Positions 8,182 through 18,427 are shown, counted from the stretch's first letter. The stretch is DNA of 53,820 nt from Aquibium sp. A9E412 (GCF_030398335.1 NZ_JAOAOP010000024.1:1-53820); one strand, 5' to 3'. A program made the numbers and translations. Notes: generated by a model not told the origin, from the letters alone.

Positions 8182-9204
8182 CTATTCGGCGCCGGTGTAG
8201 GCGAGGGCGGCGTCGAGGACATCCTGGCTCACCCGGTCGGCAAGCCGCGGATAGACCTCCTCGCGCTCGAGCCGGCGAAGCCGCTCCAGCTCCTCGCCTT
8301 CGAGCGTGTAGACGGTGCCGCCCTTCTGCTCCAGACCGTCGAGAACCTGCGCGGAGGCCGCGTTGATGGCGGCGGTCGATTCGGTCGAGATCTCCGCGCC
8401 CACCTCGCGCACCAGCGCCTGCAGCTCGGGCGACAGGTTGTCGAACCAGGCGCCGTTGGCGATGATGTAGCCGTCGCCGAACTGGAAGTAGGGCAGCTGC
8501 GCCGACTTGATGAAGTCCCACCAGCTGTAGGCGGCCAGCGCGCCGGGCACGGTGGCGACCGTGTCGATCATGCCGCTCTGCAAAGCCGTGTAGACCTCGC
8601 CGGTGGGCAGCGAGACCATGCGCTCGGCCTCGAGCGCCTCCCAGCGCACGCGGTCGGCATCGGTCAGCACGCGGGCGCTGGCGCCGCTCAGCGAGCCGAC
8701 CGTCGACAGATCCTCGATGGTGGAGAAGACGGCGATCGGGCCGACGGGATTGTAGCCGACGATCCGGATGCGCGCCGAGGTCTCGATCTCCTCGACGATG
8801 GCCTGTCCCGCCTCCGTCTCGGCGAAGAAGCCGCGCATCTCCTCGAAGCTGTCGAACAGGCCGGGTACGGCGGTGATGTCGTAGTCGCTGGTCAGCGGCG
8901 GAAAGCTGGCGACGCCGACCGCCATGCCGATCTGCACGGCGCCGGACGACACGCCGCCGAGCACCTCGCGGATGCCGAAGAGCTGGCCGGAGGGAAAGAC
9001 GTCGACCTGCAGCGCGCCGTCGCTGCGTTCGGTCAGCCGCTCGGCGAAGGCGTCGGCGAAGCTCGCGGCCGGGTGGTTCGGCCCCCAGTGGTAGGACAGC
9101 TTCACCTGCTGTTGCGCGCCGGCCGTGCCGACGGCGAGGCCGCTGGCCAGCAGCGCCGCCGCGAGGCCCGCCGCGGGGCCGTATCGCATGGATGTCGTGA
9201 GCAT
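8182..9204 (-). CDS. dctP: TRAP transporter solute-binding protein (DctP family)
   Basis: This is a 340-aa periplasmic receptor. Residues 1-30 form a signal peptide ending VGTAGA, followed by VKLSYHWGPNHPAASFADAF. The family hallmark PTGEVYTALQSGMIDT lies near residues 200-215, and the ligand-anchoring arginine is probably in GASARVLTD. The ATG at 9204 follows GGGAGGAAGACC; the longer open frame upstream is a shadow of the ligase gene. Ligand class cannot be read from the sequence, but co-transcription with a CoA ligase and carboxylase suggests a monocarboxylic or similar organic acid. Confidence 0.87.
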   Translation of the reverse strand: MLTTSMRYGPAAGLAAALLASGLAVGTAGAQQQVKLSYHWGPNHPAASFADAFAERLTERSDGALQVDVFPSGQLFGIREVLGGVSSGAVQIGMAVGVASFPPLTSDYDITAVPGLFDSFEEMRGFFAETEAGQAIVEEIETSARIRIVGYNPVGPIAVFSTIEDLSTVGSLSGASARVLTDADRVRWEALEAERMVSLPTGEVYTALQSGMIDTVATVPGALAAYSWWDFIKSAQLPYFQFGDGYIIANGAWFDNLSPELQALVREVGAEISTESTAAINAASAQVLDGLEQKGGTVYTLEGEELERLRRLEREEVYPRLADRVSQDVLDAALAYTGAE

Positions 9205-9227
9205 GGTCTTCCTCCCGGTCCTGTGTT

Positions 9228-10808
9228 TCAGCTTGGCGCGCCGTGCCCCGCCGCCCCTTCGAGCAGCGCCGCCTTGAGCTCGGCCTTGTTGACCTTGCCG
9301 GCCACGTTGCGCGGCAGCGCCTCCACGAAGACGATGCGGCGCGGCTTCTTGTAGCCGGCGATGTGGTCGCGGCAGGCGTCGATGACGGATTCCGGCGTCG
9401 GGCGTCTGCCGGGCCTCGCCACGACCGCGGCGACGATCACCTCGCCCCACTCCGCGTCGGGGGCGCCGATCACCGCGGCGTCGGCGAGCTCGGGATTCTG
9501 CAGCAGCGCGTCCTCGACCTCGCGCGCATAGACGTTGAAGCCGCCGGAGATGATCATGTCCTTGTTGCGGCCGACGATGTAGAGGAAGCCGTCCTCGTCC
9601 TGCCAGCCGACGTCGCCGGTGTAGAACCATCCCTCGCGCACGGTCTCGGCCAGCAGATCCGGCCGGTTCCAGTACTCGACCGCGGCAACGCCCCGCGCCT
9701 CGACCGCGATCTCGCCGGTCTCGCCGGGCGGCAGCGGCGCGTCGTCGCGGCCGCGGATGGAGATGCTGACGTTCATCGTCGGCCGGCCGCAGGAGGCCAG
9801 CCGCCGCACCTCGTGCGGCGCGCCGTCGAGCACGTGCTCGTGCGGGTAGAGGATGGTGAGCGGCTGCGGGCATTCCGACATGCCGAGATGCTGCCGGAAG
9901 ACCGGACCGAAGGTCTCGATCGCCCGCCGCAGGACATGCACGGGCGTCGACGCGGTGCCGTAGTTGATGCAGGTGAGCGACGACAGGTCGTGGCGCATGC
10001 CGTGCTCGGCGATGTCGTCGAGCAGGCGCACGATCATGGTCGGCACGAGCAGCAGGTGGGTGACGCGCTCGCGTTCGATGGTCTGCTGCAGGAGCTGCGG
10101 ATCGAAGCGCGGCAGGATGATGTTGCGCGCGCCGCGCAGGTAGTAGGGGATCATGTAGTTGCCGGCCGCGTGCGTCAGCGGTCCGACATGGATCATCGAA
10201 TCCTCGACGCCGAGCCGGTATTCGAGCGCGGCGAAGAAGTTGTCGAGCCGGTGGCGGGCGCGCGCATGGCTGTAGGCGATGCCCTTCGGCTTGCCGGTCG
10301 TGCCCGAGGTGTAGACGATGCGCGTGATCTGCGCGTCGTCCACCGCGACCCGCGGCGGCGCGGGCGAGACGCTGTCGAGAAGCTCGGCATAGCTCGCCGC
10401 CCCAGGCGCCCGCCAGCCGAGGCCGACGAGGTGGCGCACCGACGGCGCCCGCCGCACCGCCGCCTCGGCGACCTCCTGGAACTCCGGTCCGGCGATCACC
10501 AGCGTGGCGCCGGCGTCGCGCAGGATGTCGGCGTGCTCGGCCACGGTGTGGCGCGCGTTGAGCGCGACGTAGGTGAGCGCCGCCTTGGTGACGCCGAACA
10601 CGGTCTCGACGCTCTCGATGCAGTTGTTGAGCAGCACCGCCACGCGCGCGCCGGGCTCCAGGCCGAGCGCCATCAGCGCGTTCGCCAGCCGGTTCGACTG
10701 CGCCTCGAGTTCGCCGTAGCCGTAGTGCCGCTCGCCGAACTGCAGCGCCACACGGCCGGCAAACTGCCGTGCCGCCCAGGTCAGTTCGTCGCCCGCGATG
10801 ATCTTCAT
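9228..10808 (-). CDS. AMP-dependent acyl-CoA synthetase/ligase
   Basis: This is a 526-aa member of the ANL adenylating family. It carries the P-loop-like YTSGTTGKPKG (about residues 167-177), the ATP-binding GWFYTGDVGW and GRNKDMIISGGFNVY segments, and the catalytic lysine in PRNVAGKVNK near the C-terminus. It would activate an imported carboxylic acid to its CoA thioester. It starts 16 bases after the carboxyltransferase stop and ends 23 bases before dctP, so substrate import and activation are co-transcribed. The specificity (short-chain, aromatic or branched) cannot be assigned. Confidence 0.88.
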   Translation of the reverse strand: MKIIAGDELTWAARQFAGRVALQFGERHYGYGELEAQSNRLANALMALGLEPGARVAVLLNNCIESVETVFGVTKAALTYVALNARHTVAEHADILRDAGATLVIAGPEFQEVAEAAVRRAPSVRHLVGLGWRAPGAASYAELLDSVSPAPPRVAVDDAQITRIVYTSGTTGKPKGIAYSHARARHRLDNFFAALEYRLGVEDSMIHVGPLTHAAGNYMIPYYLRGARNIILPRFDPQLLQQTIERERVTHLLLVPTMIVRLLDDIAEHGMRHDLSSLTCINYGTASTPVHVLRRAIETFGPVFRQHLGMSECPQPLTILYPHEHVLDGAPHEVRRLASCGRPTMNVSISIRGRDDAPLPPGETGEIAVEARGVAAVEYWNRPDLLAETVREGWFYTGDVGWQDEDGFLYIVGRNKDMIISGGFNVYAREVEDALLQNPELADAAVIGAPDAEWGEVIVAAVVARPGRRPTPESVIDACRDHIAGYKKPRRIVFVEALPRNVAGKVNKAELKAALLEGAAGHGAPS

Positions 10809-10824
10809 GCCGTCCGTCCGCCGC

Positions 10825-12375
10825 CTATTTGCGCATGGTGCGCGGGGCGGTGCCGAGCTGCTGCGGCAGTTGCTCCCACGCCGTTTCGATCCAGTCGCAC
10901 AGCAGCGGCCGCGTCTCGCGCGGATCGATGATGTCGTTGATGCCGAAGCGCTCGGCCGTGCGGAACGGCGAGGTGAGGGCGCTGTAGCGGCGGTGGAGCT
11001 GATCGCGCAGGGCGTCGGGATCGTCGGCCGCCGCGATCTCGCGCCGGAAGGCGGCGGCGATGCCGCCCTCGAGCGGGATCGAGCCCCAGCTCGCCGACGG
11101 CCAGGCATAGCGCAGGTTGATGCCGGCGAGCCGGCCGTGCGCGGCGCCGGCCACGCCGAAGGCGCGCCGCACGACGATCGTGCACCACGGCACGCGGCTC
11201 TGGTCGATGGCCGCCAGCGCGCGCATCGCCGCGCGCATCGTGCCGGCACGCTCGGCGTCCGGGCCGATCATGATGCCGGGCTGGTCGAACAGAGACACGA
11301 CAGGCAGGTGGAACGTGTCGCAGAGGTCGACGAAGCTCTCGATCTTCTGCGACGACTTGGCGGTCATCGCGCCGCCGGCGAACATCGGATCGTTGGCCAG
11401 GATGCCGACCGGCTTGCCGGCGAGCCGCGCCAGGCCGGTGACGCTCGAGCGGCCGTTGTAGCGGCCGATCTCGAAGAAGCTGCCGGCATCGACGACCGCG
11501 TTGATGATCTTGCGCGTCTGGTAGGCGCGGCGGCGCTCGCGCGGCACCGCCTCGAGCAGCCATTCCTCGCGCCGCTCCGGATCGTCCTGCGGCTCCGCCG
11601 CCGGCGGCAGGCGGTGCACGTTGGGCGGCAGGTAGGACAGGAAGCGGCGCGCCTGGTCGAGCGCGTCGGCCTCGTCGGCCGCCTCGTTGTCGACCACGCC
11701 GGAGCCGCGGGCGTGCACCGCGGCGCCGCCCAGCTCCTCCTTGTCGACGTCGACGCCGGTGCCCTCCTTGACCACGAAGGGGCCGGCGGCGAACACCTGC
11801 GCGGTGTTCTTGACCATGATGGAGAGGTGCGCGCCGGCCACCTTGATCGCGCCGAGCCCGGCGCACGATCCCATGGCGATGCCGACGACGGGGATCTCGC
11901 CCATCATCCGCGTCATTTCCCAGCTCGCATAGCCGGGCAGCTTGGTCGACGCCTGCTTGTCGAGCAGCTTGACGCTGCCGCCGGCGCTGTCGACCAGCCG
12001 CACGAGCGGCAGGCCGAGCTCCAGCGCCATGCGCTCGGCATAGATCCACTTGTCGGAGATCGTCGCCTCGGAGGAGCCGCCGCGGATCGTGAAGTCGTCG
12101 GCCGAGACCAGCACCTTGCGGCCGTCGATGCGGCCGGTGCCGATGATCGCGTTGGCCGGCGTGACGGCGGCGAGCGCGCCATCCTCGTCATACTCGGCCG
12201 CGCCGGTGAGCGTTCCGATCTCGCGGAAGGTGTCGCGGTCGAGCAGCCGGGCGATGCGCTCGCGTGCCGTCATCTTGCCGGCGGCATGCATGCGCGCGAC
12301 CGCCTCGGGTCCGCCCATGGCCTCGGCGAGCTGACGGCGCCGCGCGATCTCGTCGACTTCGGACTGCCAGGACAT
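10825..12375 (-). CDS. Acyl-CoA carboxylase carboxyltransferase subunit (PccB/MmdA-like), copy 1
   Basis: This 516-aa protein contains both the N and C crotonase-like halves of a biotin-dependent carboxyltransferase. The N-half holds LVRLVDSAGGSVKLL, where most family members read DSGGAR, and GIAMGSCAGLGA. The C-half holds ANDPMFAGGAMTAKSSQKI, SLFDQPGIMIG and RRAFGVAGAAHG. It is the first gene of the minus-strand operon, behind GGGAGGAAGC. A second, different carboxyltransferase starts 132 bases away on the other strand. The two may form a hetero-oligomer or act on different acyl-CoAs; a decarboxylase alpha role is less likely because no membrane beta subunit is present. Confidence 0.86.
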   Translation of the reverse strand: MSWQSEVDEIARRRQLAEAMGGPEAVARMHAAGKMTARERIARLLDRDTFREIGTLTGAAEYDEDGALAAVTPANAIIGTGRIDGRKVLVSADDFTIRGGSSEATISDKWIYAERMALELGLPLVRLVDSAGGSVKLLDKQASTKLPGYASWEMTRMMGEIPVVGIAMGSCAGLGAIKVAGAHLSIMVKNTAQVFAAGPFVVKEGTGVDVDKEELGGAAVHARGSGVVDNEAADEADALDQARRFLSYLPPNVHRLPPAAEPQDDPERREEWLLEAVPRERRRAYQTRKIINAVVDAGSFFEIGRYNGRSSVTGLARLAGKPVGILANDPMFAGGAMTAKSSQKIESFVDLCDTFHLPVVSLFDQPGIMIGPDAERAGTMRAAMRALAAIDQSRVPWCTIVVRRAFGVAGAAHGRLAGINLRYAWPSASWGSIPLEGGIAAAFRREIAAADDPDALRDQLHRRYSALTSPFRTAERFGINDIIDPRETRPLLCDWIETAWEQLPQQLGTAPRTMRK

Positions 12376-12441
12376 GCTTCCTCCCACCGCGGCGACGCTT
12401 CCGCCCGTCACCGTCCGGGGCTTAGCTTCGGTGTCGTCAAG

Positions 12442-12464
12442 TTGTCAATAGGATTGTTGACAAT
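12442..12464. promoter_or_regulatory. Putative GntR operator between the two carboxylase operons
   Basis: The 132-bp divergent gap is AT-rich here, unlike its surroundings. ATTGTTGACAAT (12453-12464) is a palindrome of the GT-N-AC form typical of FadR-subfamily GntR regulators, and a further TTGTCAA half-site (12442-12448) is an inverted copy of the TTGACAA at 12457-12463. The encoded GntR protein (14339) is the obvious candidate ligand-responsive regulator. The site could control both operons at once. No clean promoter could be placed on either strand. Confidence 0.55.
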
Positions 12465-12507
12465 AAGGCAATCTTATAGGAAGGGTGCGCCGAAAGGGAG
12501 GCGAGCC

Positions 12508-14043
12508 ATGGGGTTTCAGCGGCAGCTTGAAGAGCTCGAGGCGCGGCAGCGCGCCGCGCGCGCCATGGGCGGGCCGGACAAGCTCGCCAGGCGCGCCGAG
12601 CAGGGGCATCTCGACGCGCGGGCGCGCCTCGACGTGCTGCTCGATGCCGGGAGCTTCCGCGAGGTCGGCCTGCTGGCCACCTCCGTGGTGCCGCAGGATC
12701 GCGACAGGACGCCGGCCGACGGCAAGGTGAGCGGTTTCGGCCGCATCGACGGGCGCCGCGTCGCCGTCGTCTCCAACGATCTGACGGTCAAGGGCGCCTC
12801 GTCCTCGGCGACCAACGCCAAGAAGATCGCCTACGTCAAGGACACCGCCACCCGCTCCGGCATGCCGGTCGTCTTCCTCGGCGAATCCTCCGGCGCGCGC
12901 ATTCCCGACGTGATGGGCGCCCAGGCGATGTCGCAGGGCGGCGCCGACCCGCAGCAGTATTGCCGGCGGCGCGAGACGCCGTGGGTGAGCGCCGTCCTGG
13001 GGCCCTGCTTCGGCTCGTCGACCTGGTACACCTGCCTGTCGGACTTCGTCGTCATGCGCAAGGGCGCCGTGCTCGCCGTCTCCAGCGCGCGGGTGACCGC
13101 GCTTGCCATCGGCGAGACGGTCGATCCGGAGGAGCTCGGCGGCTGGCGCCTGCACGCCGAGGTGACGGGCCTCGCCGATGCCGTCGTCGAGACGGACGAG
13201 CAGGCGCTGGCGCTCGTGCGCCGCTTCCTGTCCTACCTGCCCGGCCATGCCGGCGAGGCACCGCCGGTCGCCGAAGCGCCGGCCGAGGACCCCGCCGCCG
13301 CCGACCGCCTGCTCGAGCTGGTGCCCGTCGAGCGCAGCAAGGTCTACGACATCCGCAAGGTGATCGGCGCGGTGGTCGATCCGGACAGTTTCCTGCCGGT
13401 CAAGGAGCGCTTCGGCCGCGCCGCCGTCACCGGTCTGGCGCGGCTGGCCGGCCGCAGCGTCGGCATCGTCGCGACCAACCCGATGATCCGCGGCGGCGCG
13501 CTCGATCCCGCCGCGTGCCGCAAGGTGACGAGCTTCCTCGCGCTGTGCGATTCCTTCCACATCCCGATCGTCATGCTGGTCGACACGCCCGGCTTCCTCG
13601 TCGGCGTGGAGGGCGAGCGCAAGGCGGCGCCGGCCCAGATCATGAACATGATGCACGCGCTGCAGCTGTGCTCGGTGCCCAAGATCTCGGTCATCCTGCG
13701 CAAGAGCTACGGCCAGGCCTTCCTCAATCTCGGCGGCGGCCGCAACAGCAACGAGAGCGCCGCCTGGACGACGGCCGATGTCAGCTTCATGGATCCCCAG
13801 ATCGGCGTCAGCGTTGTGCTCGGCATCCGCCGCGAGGACGATCCCGAGGCCTTCGAGGCCGCCCGCGGCCAGCTCACCCGCGGCACCTCGGCCTACGACA
13901 TGGCGCAGGTCTTCGGCGTGCAGACGGTGCTCGACCCGCGCGACACCCGCGCCTTCCTGATCGAGGCGCTGGCCACCCATGCCGCGGCGCGCGGCGGCGG
14001 CCTCGGCCGGCGCGAGCTGAGCGCCTGGCCGACCTACATCTGA
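12508..14043 (+). CDS. Acyl-CoA carboxylase carboxyltransferase subunit, copy 2
   Basis: This is a 511-aa two-domain carboxyltransferase, a distant paralogue of the one at 10825. The N-half has VVFLGESSGARIPDVMG and TWYTCLSDFVVM. The C-half has ATNPMIRGGALDPAACRKV, MLVDTPGFLVGVEGE and LRKSYGQAFLNLGGGR. AAAGGGAGG precedes the ATG at 12508. It opens the plus-strand operon with the biotin carrier (17 bases downstream), GntR and biotin carboxylase genes, so it is the likeliest partner of that carrier. The frame is open upstream across the divergent gene, but only as a GC-rich shadow. Confidence 0.87.
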   Translation: MGFQRQLEELEARQRAARAMGGPDKLARRAEQGHLDARARLDVLLDAGSFREVGLLATSVVPQDRDRTPADGKVSGFGRIDGRRVAVVSNDLTVKGASSSATNAKKIAYVKDTATRSGMPVVFLGESSGARIPDVMGAQAMSQGGADPQQYCRRRETPWVSAVLGPCFGSSTWYTCLSDFVVMRKGAVLAVSSARVTALAIGETVDPEELGGWRLHAEVTGLADAVVETDEQALALVRRFLSYLPGHAGEAPPVAEAPAEDPAAADRLLELVPVERSKVYDIRKVIGAVVDPDSFLPVKERFGRAAVTGLARLAGRSVGIVATNPMIRGGALDPAACRKVTSFLALCDSFHIPIVMLVDTPGFLVGVEGERKAAPAQIMNMMHALQLCSVPKISVILRKSYGQAFLNLGGGRNSNESAAWTTADVSFMDPQIGVSVVLGIRREDDPEAFEAARGQLTRGTSAYDMAQVFGVQTVLDPRDTRAFLIEALATHAAARGGGLGRRELSAWPTYI

Positions 14044-14060
14044 GCGAAGGAAGGAACGCC

Positions 14061-14285
14061 ATGCGTGAGATCGTCGTCGAAGCCGAAATCGCAGGAACCG
14101 TGTGGAAAATCGAAACGGCCGTTGGCGAGGCGGTCGAGGAGGAGGGTATTCTGATGATCTTGGAGTCCATGAAGATGGAGATCCCGGTGCTGGCGCCCGA
14201 GGCCGGAACGCTGGCCGCCATCACCGTGGCGGAGGGCGACACGGTGCGCGAAGGCCAGCCTTTGGCGACGCTGACCGTCGGCTGA
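14061..14285 (+). CDS. Stand-alone biotin/lipoyl carrier protein
   Basis: This is a 74-aa single-domain biotinyl carrier. The biotin attachment motif ESMKMEIPV is at about residues 35-43 (Lys37) and the whole protein is the flattened beta-barrel fold with no N-terminal extension; AccB is usually about 150 aa with a long linker. It carries carboxybiotin between the biotin carboxylase at 15117 and one or both carboxyltransferases. A biotin ligase recognising this minimal domain must be encoded elsewhere. Confidence 0.9.
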   Translation: MREIVVEAEIAGTVWKIETAVGEAVEEEGILMILESMKMEIPVLAPEAGTLAAITVAEGDTVREGQPLATLTVG

Positions 14286-14338
14286 ACGCGGTGGTCGCCA
14301 TAGCGGGGCTCGGGCCGGGGGCGAGGGGAGGCAGACCC

Positions 14339-15085
14339 ATGGCATTCGACGACGACGGTCCGGCCGGTCTGCGCTCCGGCGACGGCGAGGTCGAGTACCG
14401 CCGGCCGCTGACGCTGCCCGAGCAGATCGCCGAGCAGGTGAGCGACGCCATCCTCAAGGGCCGTTATCGCCCCGGCGACCCGGTGCGCGAGCAGGATCTG
14501 GCCGACAAGTTCCAGGTCAGCCGCGGGCCGATCCGCGAGGCGCTGCGCCTTCTGGAGATGGAGGGCGTGGTGCGCATCGCGCCCAACCGCGGCGCCCACG
14601 TCACCCGCCTGACGACGGACGAGGTGCGCGACATCTTCGAGATCCGCGCCGCCCTCAGCCAGGTCGCCGTCGGCCACCTCTGCGCGGCCGGCACGCCCGA
14701 GGTGATCGCCGCCTTCAAGGCCGGCGCGGCGCGGCTGCAGGAGCTGGCGCAGGACCCCGAGGGACACGAGGACTATGTGCGCCAGAGCGCCGCGCTCAGC
14801 CGCATCCTCGCCTCCATCACCCACAACCGGCGACTGACCGGCATGCTCCACTCGCTGGCGCGGCAGACCATCCGCTACACCCAGCTCGGCCTTGCCACGC
14901 AGGCGCGGCGGCGCGAATCGGCGCACATCTGGCGACAGGTGGTGGATGCCGTCGCCGCCGGCGATGCCACGAACGCCGGCCGCCACGTCAACCGGCTGAT
15001 CATGGATTCGCGCGACGCCGCGATCGCCGCCATCGAGCAGGAGGAGGCCGCCGCGGCCGCGCCGCCTGCCCGCGCGCGGCGCTGA
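14339..15085 (+). CDS. GntR family transcriptional regulator (FCD/FadR subfamily)
   Basis: This is a 248-aa DNA-binding regulator. The winged helix-turn-helix spans about residues 20-90 (PLTLPEQIAEQVSDAILKG, then VREQDLADKFQVSRGPIREA), followed by a helical FCD ligand domain (about 95-235) that includes FEIRAALSQVAVGHL and NAGRHVNRLIMDSR. It sits inside the plus-strand carboxylase operon. FCD domains usually bind an organic acid or acyl-CoA, so it likely senses the substrate and controls both divergent operons through the palindrome at 12442-12464. It ends in an alanine/arginine-rich tail. Confidence 0.88.
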   Translation: MAFDDDGPAGLRSGDGEVEYRRPLTLPEQIAEQVSDAILKGRYRPGDPVREQDLADKFQVSRGPIREALRLLEMEGVVRIAPNRGAHVTRLTTDEVRDIFEIRAALSQVAVGHLCAAGTPEVIAAFKAGAARLQELAQDPEGHEDYVRQSAALSRILASITHNRRLTGMLHSLARQTIRYTQLGLATQARRRESAHIWRQVVDAVAAGDATNAGRHVNRLIMDSRDAAIAAIEQEEAAAAAPPARARR

Positions 15086-15116
15086 CGCTGCGCGCTGTTC
15101 CGACGAGGAAATCCCG

Positions 15117-16472
<1,356 letters not shown>

Positions 16473-16487
16473 CCGCCCGGCGCGGCC

Positions 16488-16591
16488 AGAGCGGTTTCGG
16501 GCGAAGTGGCAACCGGTTCGCAGTTCGGAAACGCATGAAAACAATGCGTTAGAGCCGTTCTGCGATTCCGTGAAACGCAGAACGGCTCTAG
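16488..16591 (+). repeat. RIME1-like double-palindrome repeat, copy A
   Basis: This roughly 104-bp intergenic element has two parts. The first, about 60 bp, opens AGAGCGGTTTCGGGCGAAG and contains CCGGTTCGC and GGAAACGC. The second, about 40 bp, is a perfect 14-bp stem, AGAGCCGTTCTGCG with CGCAGAACGGCTCT, around an 11-base loop. The same architecture recurs at 24484, 49212 and 53731, and the first part is tandemly repeated at 34605. Size and dual palindromes match the published description of rhizobial RIME1. Its last bases encode the TAG stop of the Old Yellow Enzyme gene. Confidence 0.85.
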
Positions 16592-17814
16592 GTCGCGTTC
16601 GCCGGCGGCGGGCCGAAGCGCGCGCGCCACAGCGCCACTCGGGCTGCGTCGCGCGCCCGGTAGGCGTCGAGCGCGGCCGCCGGATCGGCCGGCGCCGAGG
16701 CGCCGCCTTCGGCCAGCGCGGTCAGCCGCATCGTGTACCACGCGGTGATGCCGCCCTCGGGGCTTTCGCCGAAGCGCGGAAAGCCGGGGTCGCCGCCTTC
16801 GGCCGTCCGCCAGCGTCGCGGCAGCGCCGGGTCGAGCACCAGGGCGCGCGCCAGGCCGACGACGTCGACCGTGCCGCCGGCGACCGCCGCGGCCGCCTCG
16901 GCGCGCGTCTTGAAGCCGCCGGTCAGCATCAGCGGCGTGCGCGTGCGCTGCCTGGCCGCCGCGGCGAAGGCGCCGAAGTAGGGGCCGGCCGTGCGCCGGT
17001 CGGAGGCCGCCGCCGCGCCGGGAAAATAGGTGCCGCCGCTGATGTCGATCAGGTCGATGCCGGTGGCCTCGAGCGCGGCGACGACGGCGAGCGCCTCGTC
17101 TTCGGCGAAGCCGCCGGCGAGCTGGTCCGTGGCGTTGAGCTTGACGGCGACGGCGAAGCCCGCGCCGACCGCGTCGCGCACTGCCTCCACCGTCTCGATC
17201 AGAAGCCGCATGCGGTTGGCGAGCGGCCCGCCATAGGCGTCGCCGCGCCGGTTGAACAGCGGCGACAGGAACTGGCTGAGCAGGAAGCCGTGCGCGGCGT
17301 GCAGCTCGACGCCGCCGAAGCCGAGCCGCTCGGCCTGCGCGGCGGTCCGCGCGAACAGCGCCGGCAGCGCCGCCACCTCTGCCTGCGTCAGCGCCGCGCA
17401 GGCGAGCCCCGGGAGGTCGAGCGCGCTCGGCCCCTTCGGCGTGCCGATCGGCGGATGCGCCAGCGCGCCGGCATGGCCGAGCTGCAGCCACAACCGGCTT
17501 CCGTCGGCCGCGCCGCAGCGCGCCAGCGCCGCGAAGCCGGCCGCGTCGGCGCCGGGCGCCAGCACGAGGTTGCCCGGCTTTTCGGCAAAGTGCGGGTCGC
17601 CCTGCACCTCGCCGACGACCGACAGCGCCGCGCCGCCCGCCGCCCAGCGCGCATAGAGCCGGCGCTGCGCGCCGGTCGGGTTGCCGCGGCCGTCGCCGAG
17701 CGAATCCGACATCGCCGCCTTGGCGAGCCGGTTCTTCAGGACGACGCCCGAGGGCAGCGTCAGCGGCCGGAAGAGTGCGGCCGCCGCCGCGCCGCCGGCC
17801 TCAGCCATCGGCAT
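16588..17814 (-). CDS. NADH:flavin oxidoreductase, Old Yellow Enzyme family
   Basis: This is a 408-aa FMN-dependent TIM-barrel oxidoreductase. Motifs include FRPLTLPSGVVLKNRLAKAAM at the N-terminus (quoted in part: LKNRLAKAAM), LQLGHAGAL, GGVELHAAHGFLLSQFLS with FNRRGDAYGG (about residues 175-205), the KLNATDQL strand and DISGGTYFPG. It would reduce activated C=C bonds with NAD(P)H; the substrate is unknown. It lacks the C-terminal iron-sulfur and FAD domains of the 2,4-dienoyl-CoA reductase type. The TAG stop lies in the flanking repeat. The L,D-transpeptidase stop is 1 base downstream of the start codon, so the two genes may be co-transcribed. Confidence 0.86.
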   Translation of the reverse strand: MPMAEAGGAAAAALFRPLTLPSGVVLKNRLAKAAMSDSLGDGRGNPTGAQRRLYARWAAGGAALSVVGEVQGDPHFAEKPGNLVLAPGADAAGFAALARCGAADGSRLWLQLGHAGALAHPPIGTPKGPSALDLPGLACAALTQAEVAALPALFARTAAQAERLGFGGVELHAAHGFLLSQFLSPLFNRRGDAYGGPLANRMRLLIETVEAVRDAVGAGFAVAVKLNATDQLAGGFAEDEALAVVAALEATGIDLIDISGGTYFPGAAAASDRRTAGPYFGAFAAAARQRTRTPLMLTGGFKTRAEAAAAVAGGTVDVVGLARALVLDPALPRRWRTAEGGDPGFPRFGESPEGGITAWYTMRLTALAEGGASAPADPAAALDAYRARDAARVALWRARFGPPPANAT

Positions 17815-17815
17815 C

Positions 17816-18367
17816 TCACAGGACGACGACCTGCGCGCCCACCGGCACCCGCTCGTAGAGATCGACGACGTGGTCGTTGATCATGCGGATGCAGCCGTTG
17901 GACACCGACCGGCCGATCGAGCCGGGCTGGTTGGTGCCGTGGATGCGGTACATGGTGTCGCGCCCGCCGCGGTAGAGATAGAGCGCCCGTGCGCCGAGCG
18001 GGTTGCCCGGACCGCCGGGCACGCCGCCGGCATAGCGGGCGTATTTGTGCGGCTCGCGGCGGATCATGTTCTGGGTCGGTGTCCAGCGCGGCCACCTGGC
18101 CTTGCGGCCGACCACCGCGCCGCCCTTGAAGGCGAGCCCGGCGCGGCCGACCCCGACGCCGTAGCGCCGCGCGCGGCCGCCGGAAAGCTGCAGGTAGAGG
18201 AAATGGTTGCCGGTGTCGACGACGATGGTGCCCGGCGGATGGCCGCGGTAGCGCACCGTCTGCGGCAGGAACTTCGGGTCGAGCCGCACGGGATGGGCGA
18301 GCGCCGGGGCGGCCGGCGCGAGCGCGGCGGCGGCCAGGCCGGCGAGGAAACTGCGTTTCGTGATCAT
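17816..18367 (-). CDS. L,D-transpeptidase (YkuD domain)
   Basis: This is a 183-aa exported peptidoglycan cross-linking enzyme. A signal peptide (about residues 1-24) starts MITKRSFLAGLAA, a twin-arginine-like (KR) export signal ending ALA. The catalytic YkuD motif HGTNQPGSIGRSVSNGCIRM (about residues 140-160) has the nucleophilic Cys and the upstream His. The ATG at 18367 follows GGAGG and removes 14 residues of a longer frame that lack a signal. It would form 3-3 cross-links or anchor lipoproteins. Confidence 0.88.
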   Translation of the reverse strand: MITKRSFLAGLAAAALAPAAPALAHPVRLDPKFLPQTVRYRGHPPGTIVVDTGNHFLYLQLSGGRARRYGVGVGRAGLAFKGGAVVGRKARWPRWTPTQNMIRREPHKYARYAGGVPGGPGNPLGARALYLYRGGRDTMYRIHGTNQPGSIGRSVSNGCIRMINDHVVDLYERVPVGAQVVVL

Positions 18368-18427
18368 GACGAACCTCCGAAGGCTGAACGTGGCGCAAGC
18401 GCCGCGCATGCGGCGCAGCGTGGCGGA

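Noticed and set aside
10798-12507. Long open frame upstream of carboxyltransferase 2, opposite carboxyltransferase 1
   Set aside because: It is a codon-bias shadow of the minus-strand gene; the product has no recognisable domain, and the ATG at 12508 has the ribosome site.
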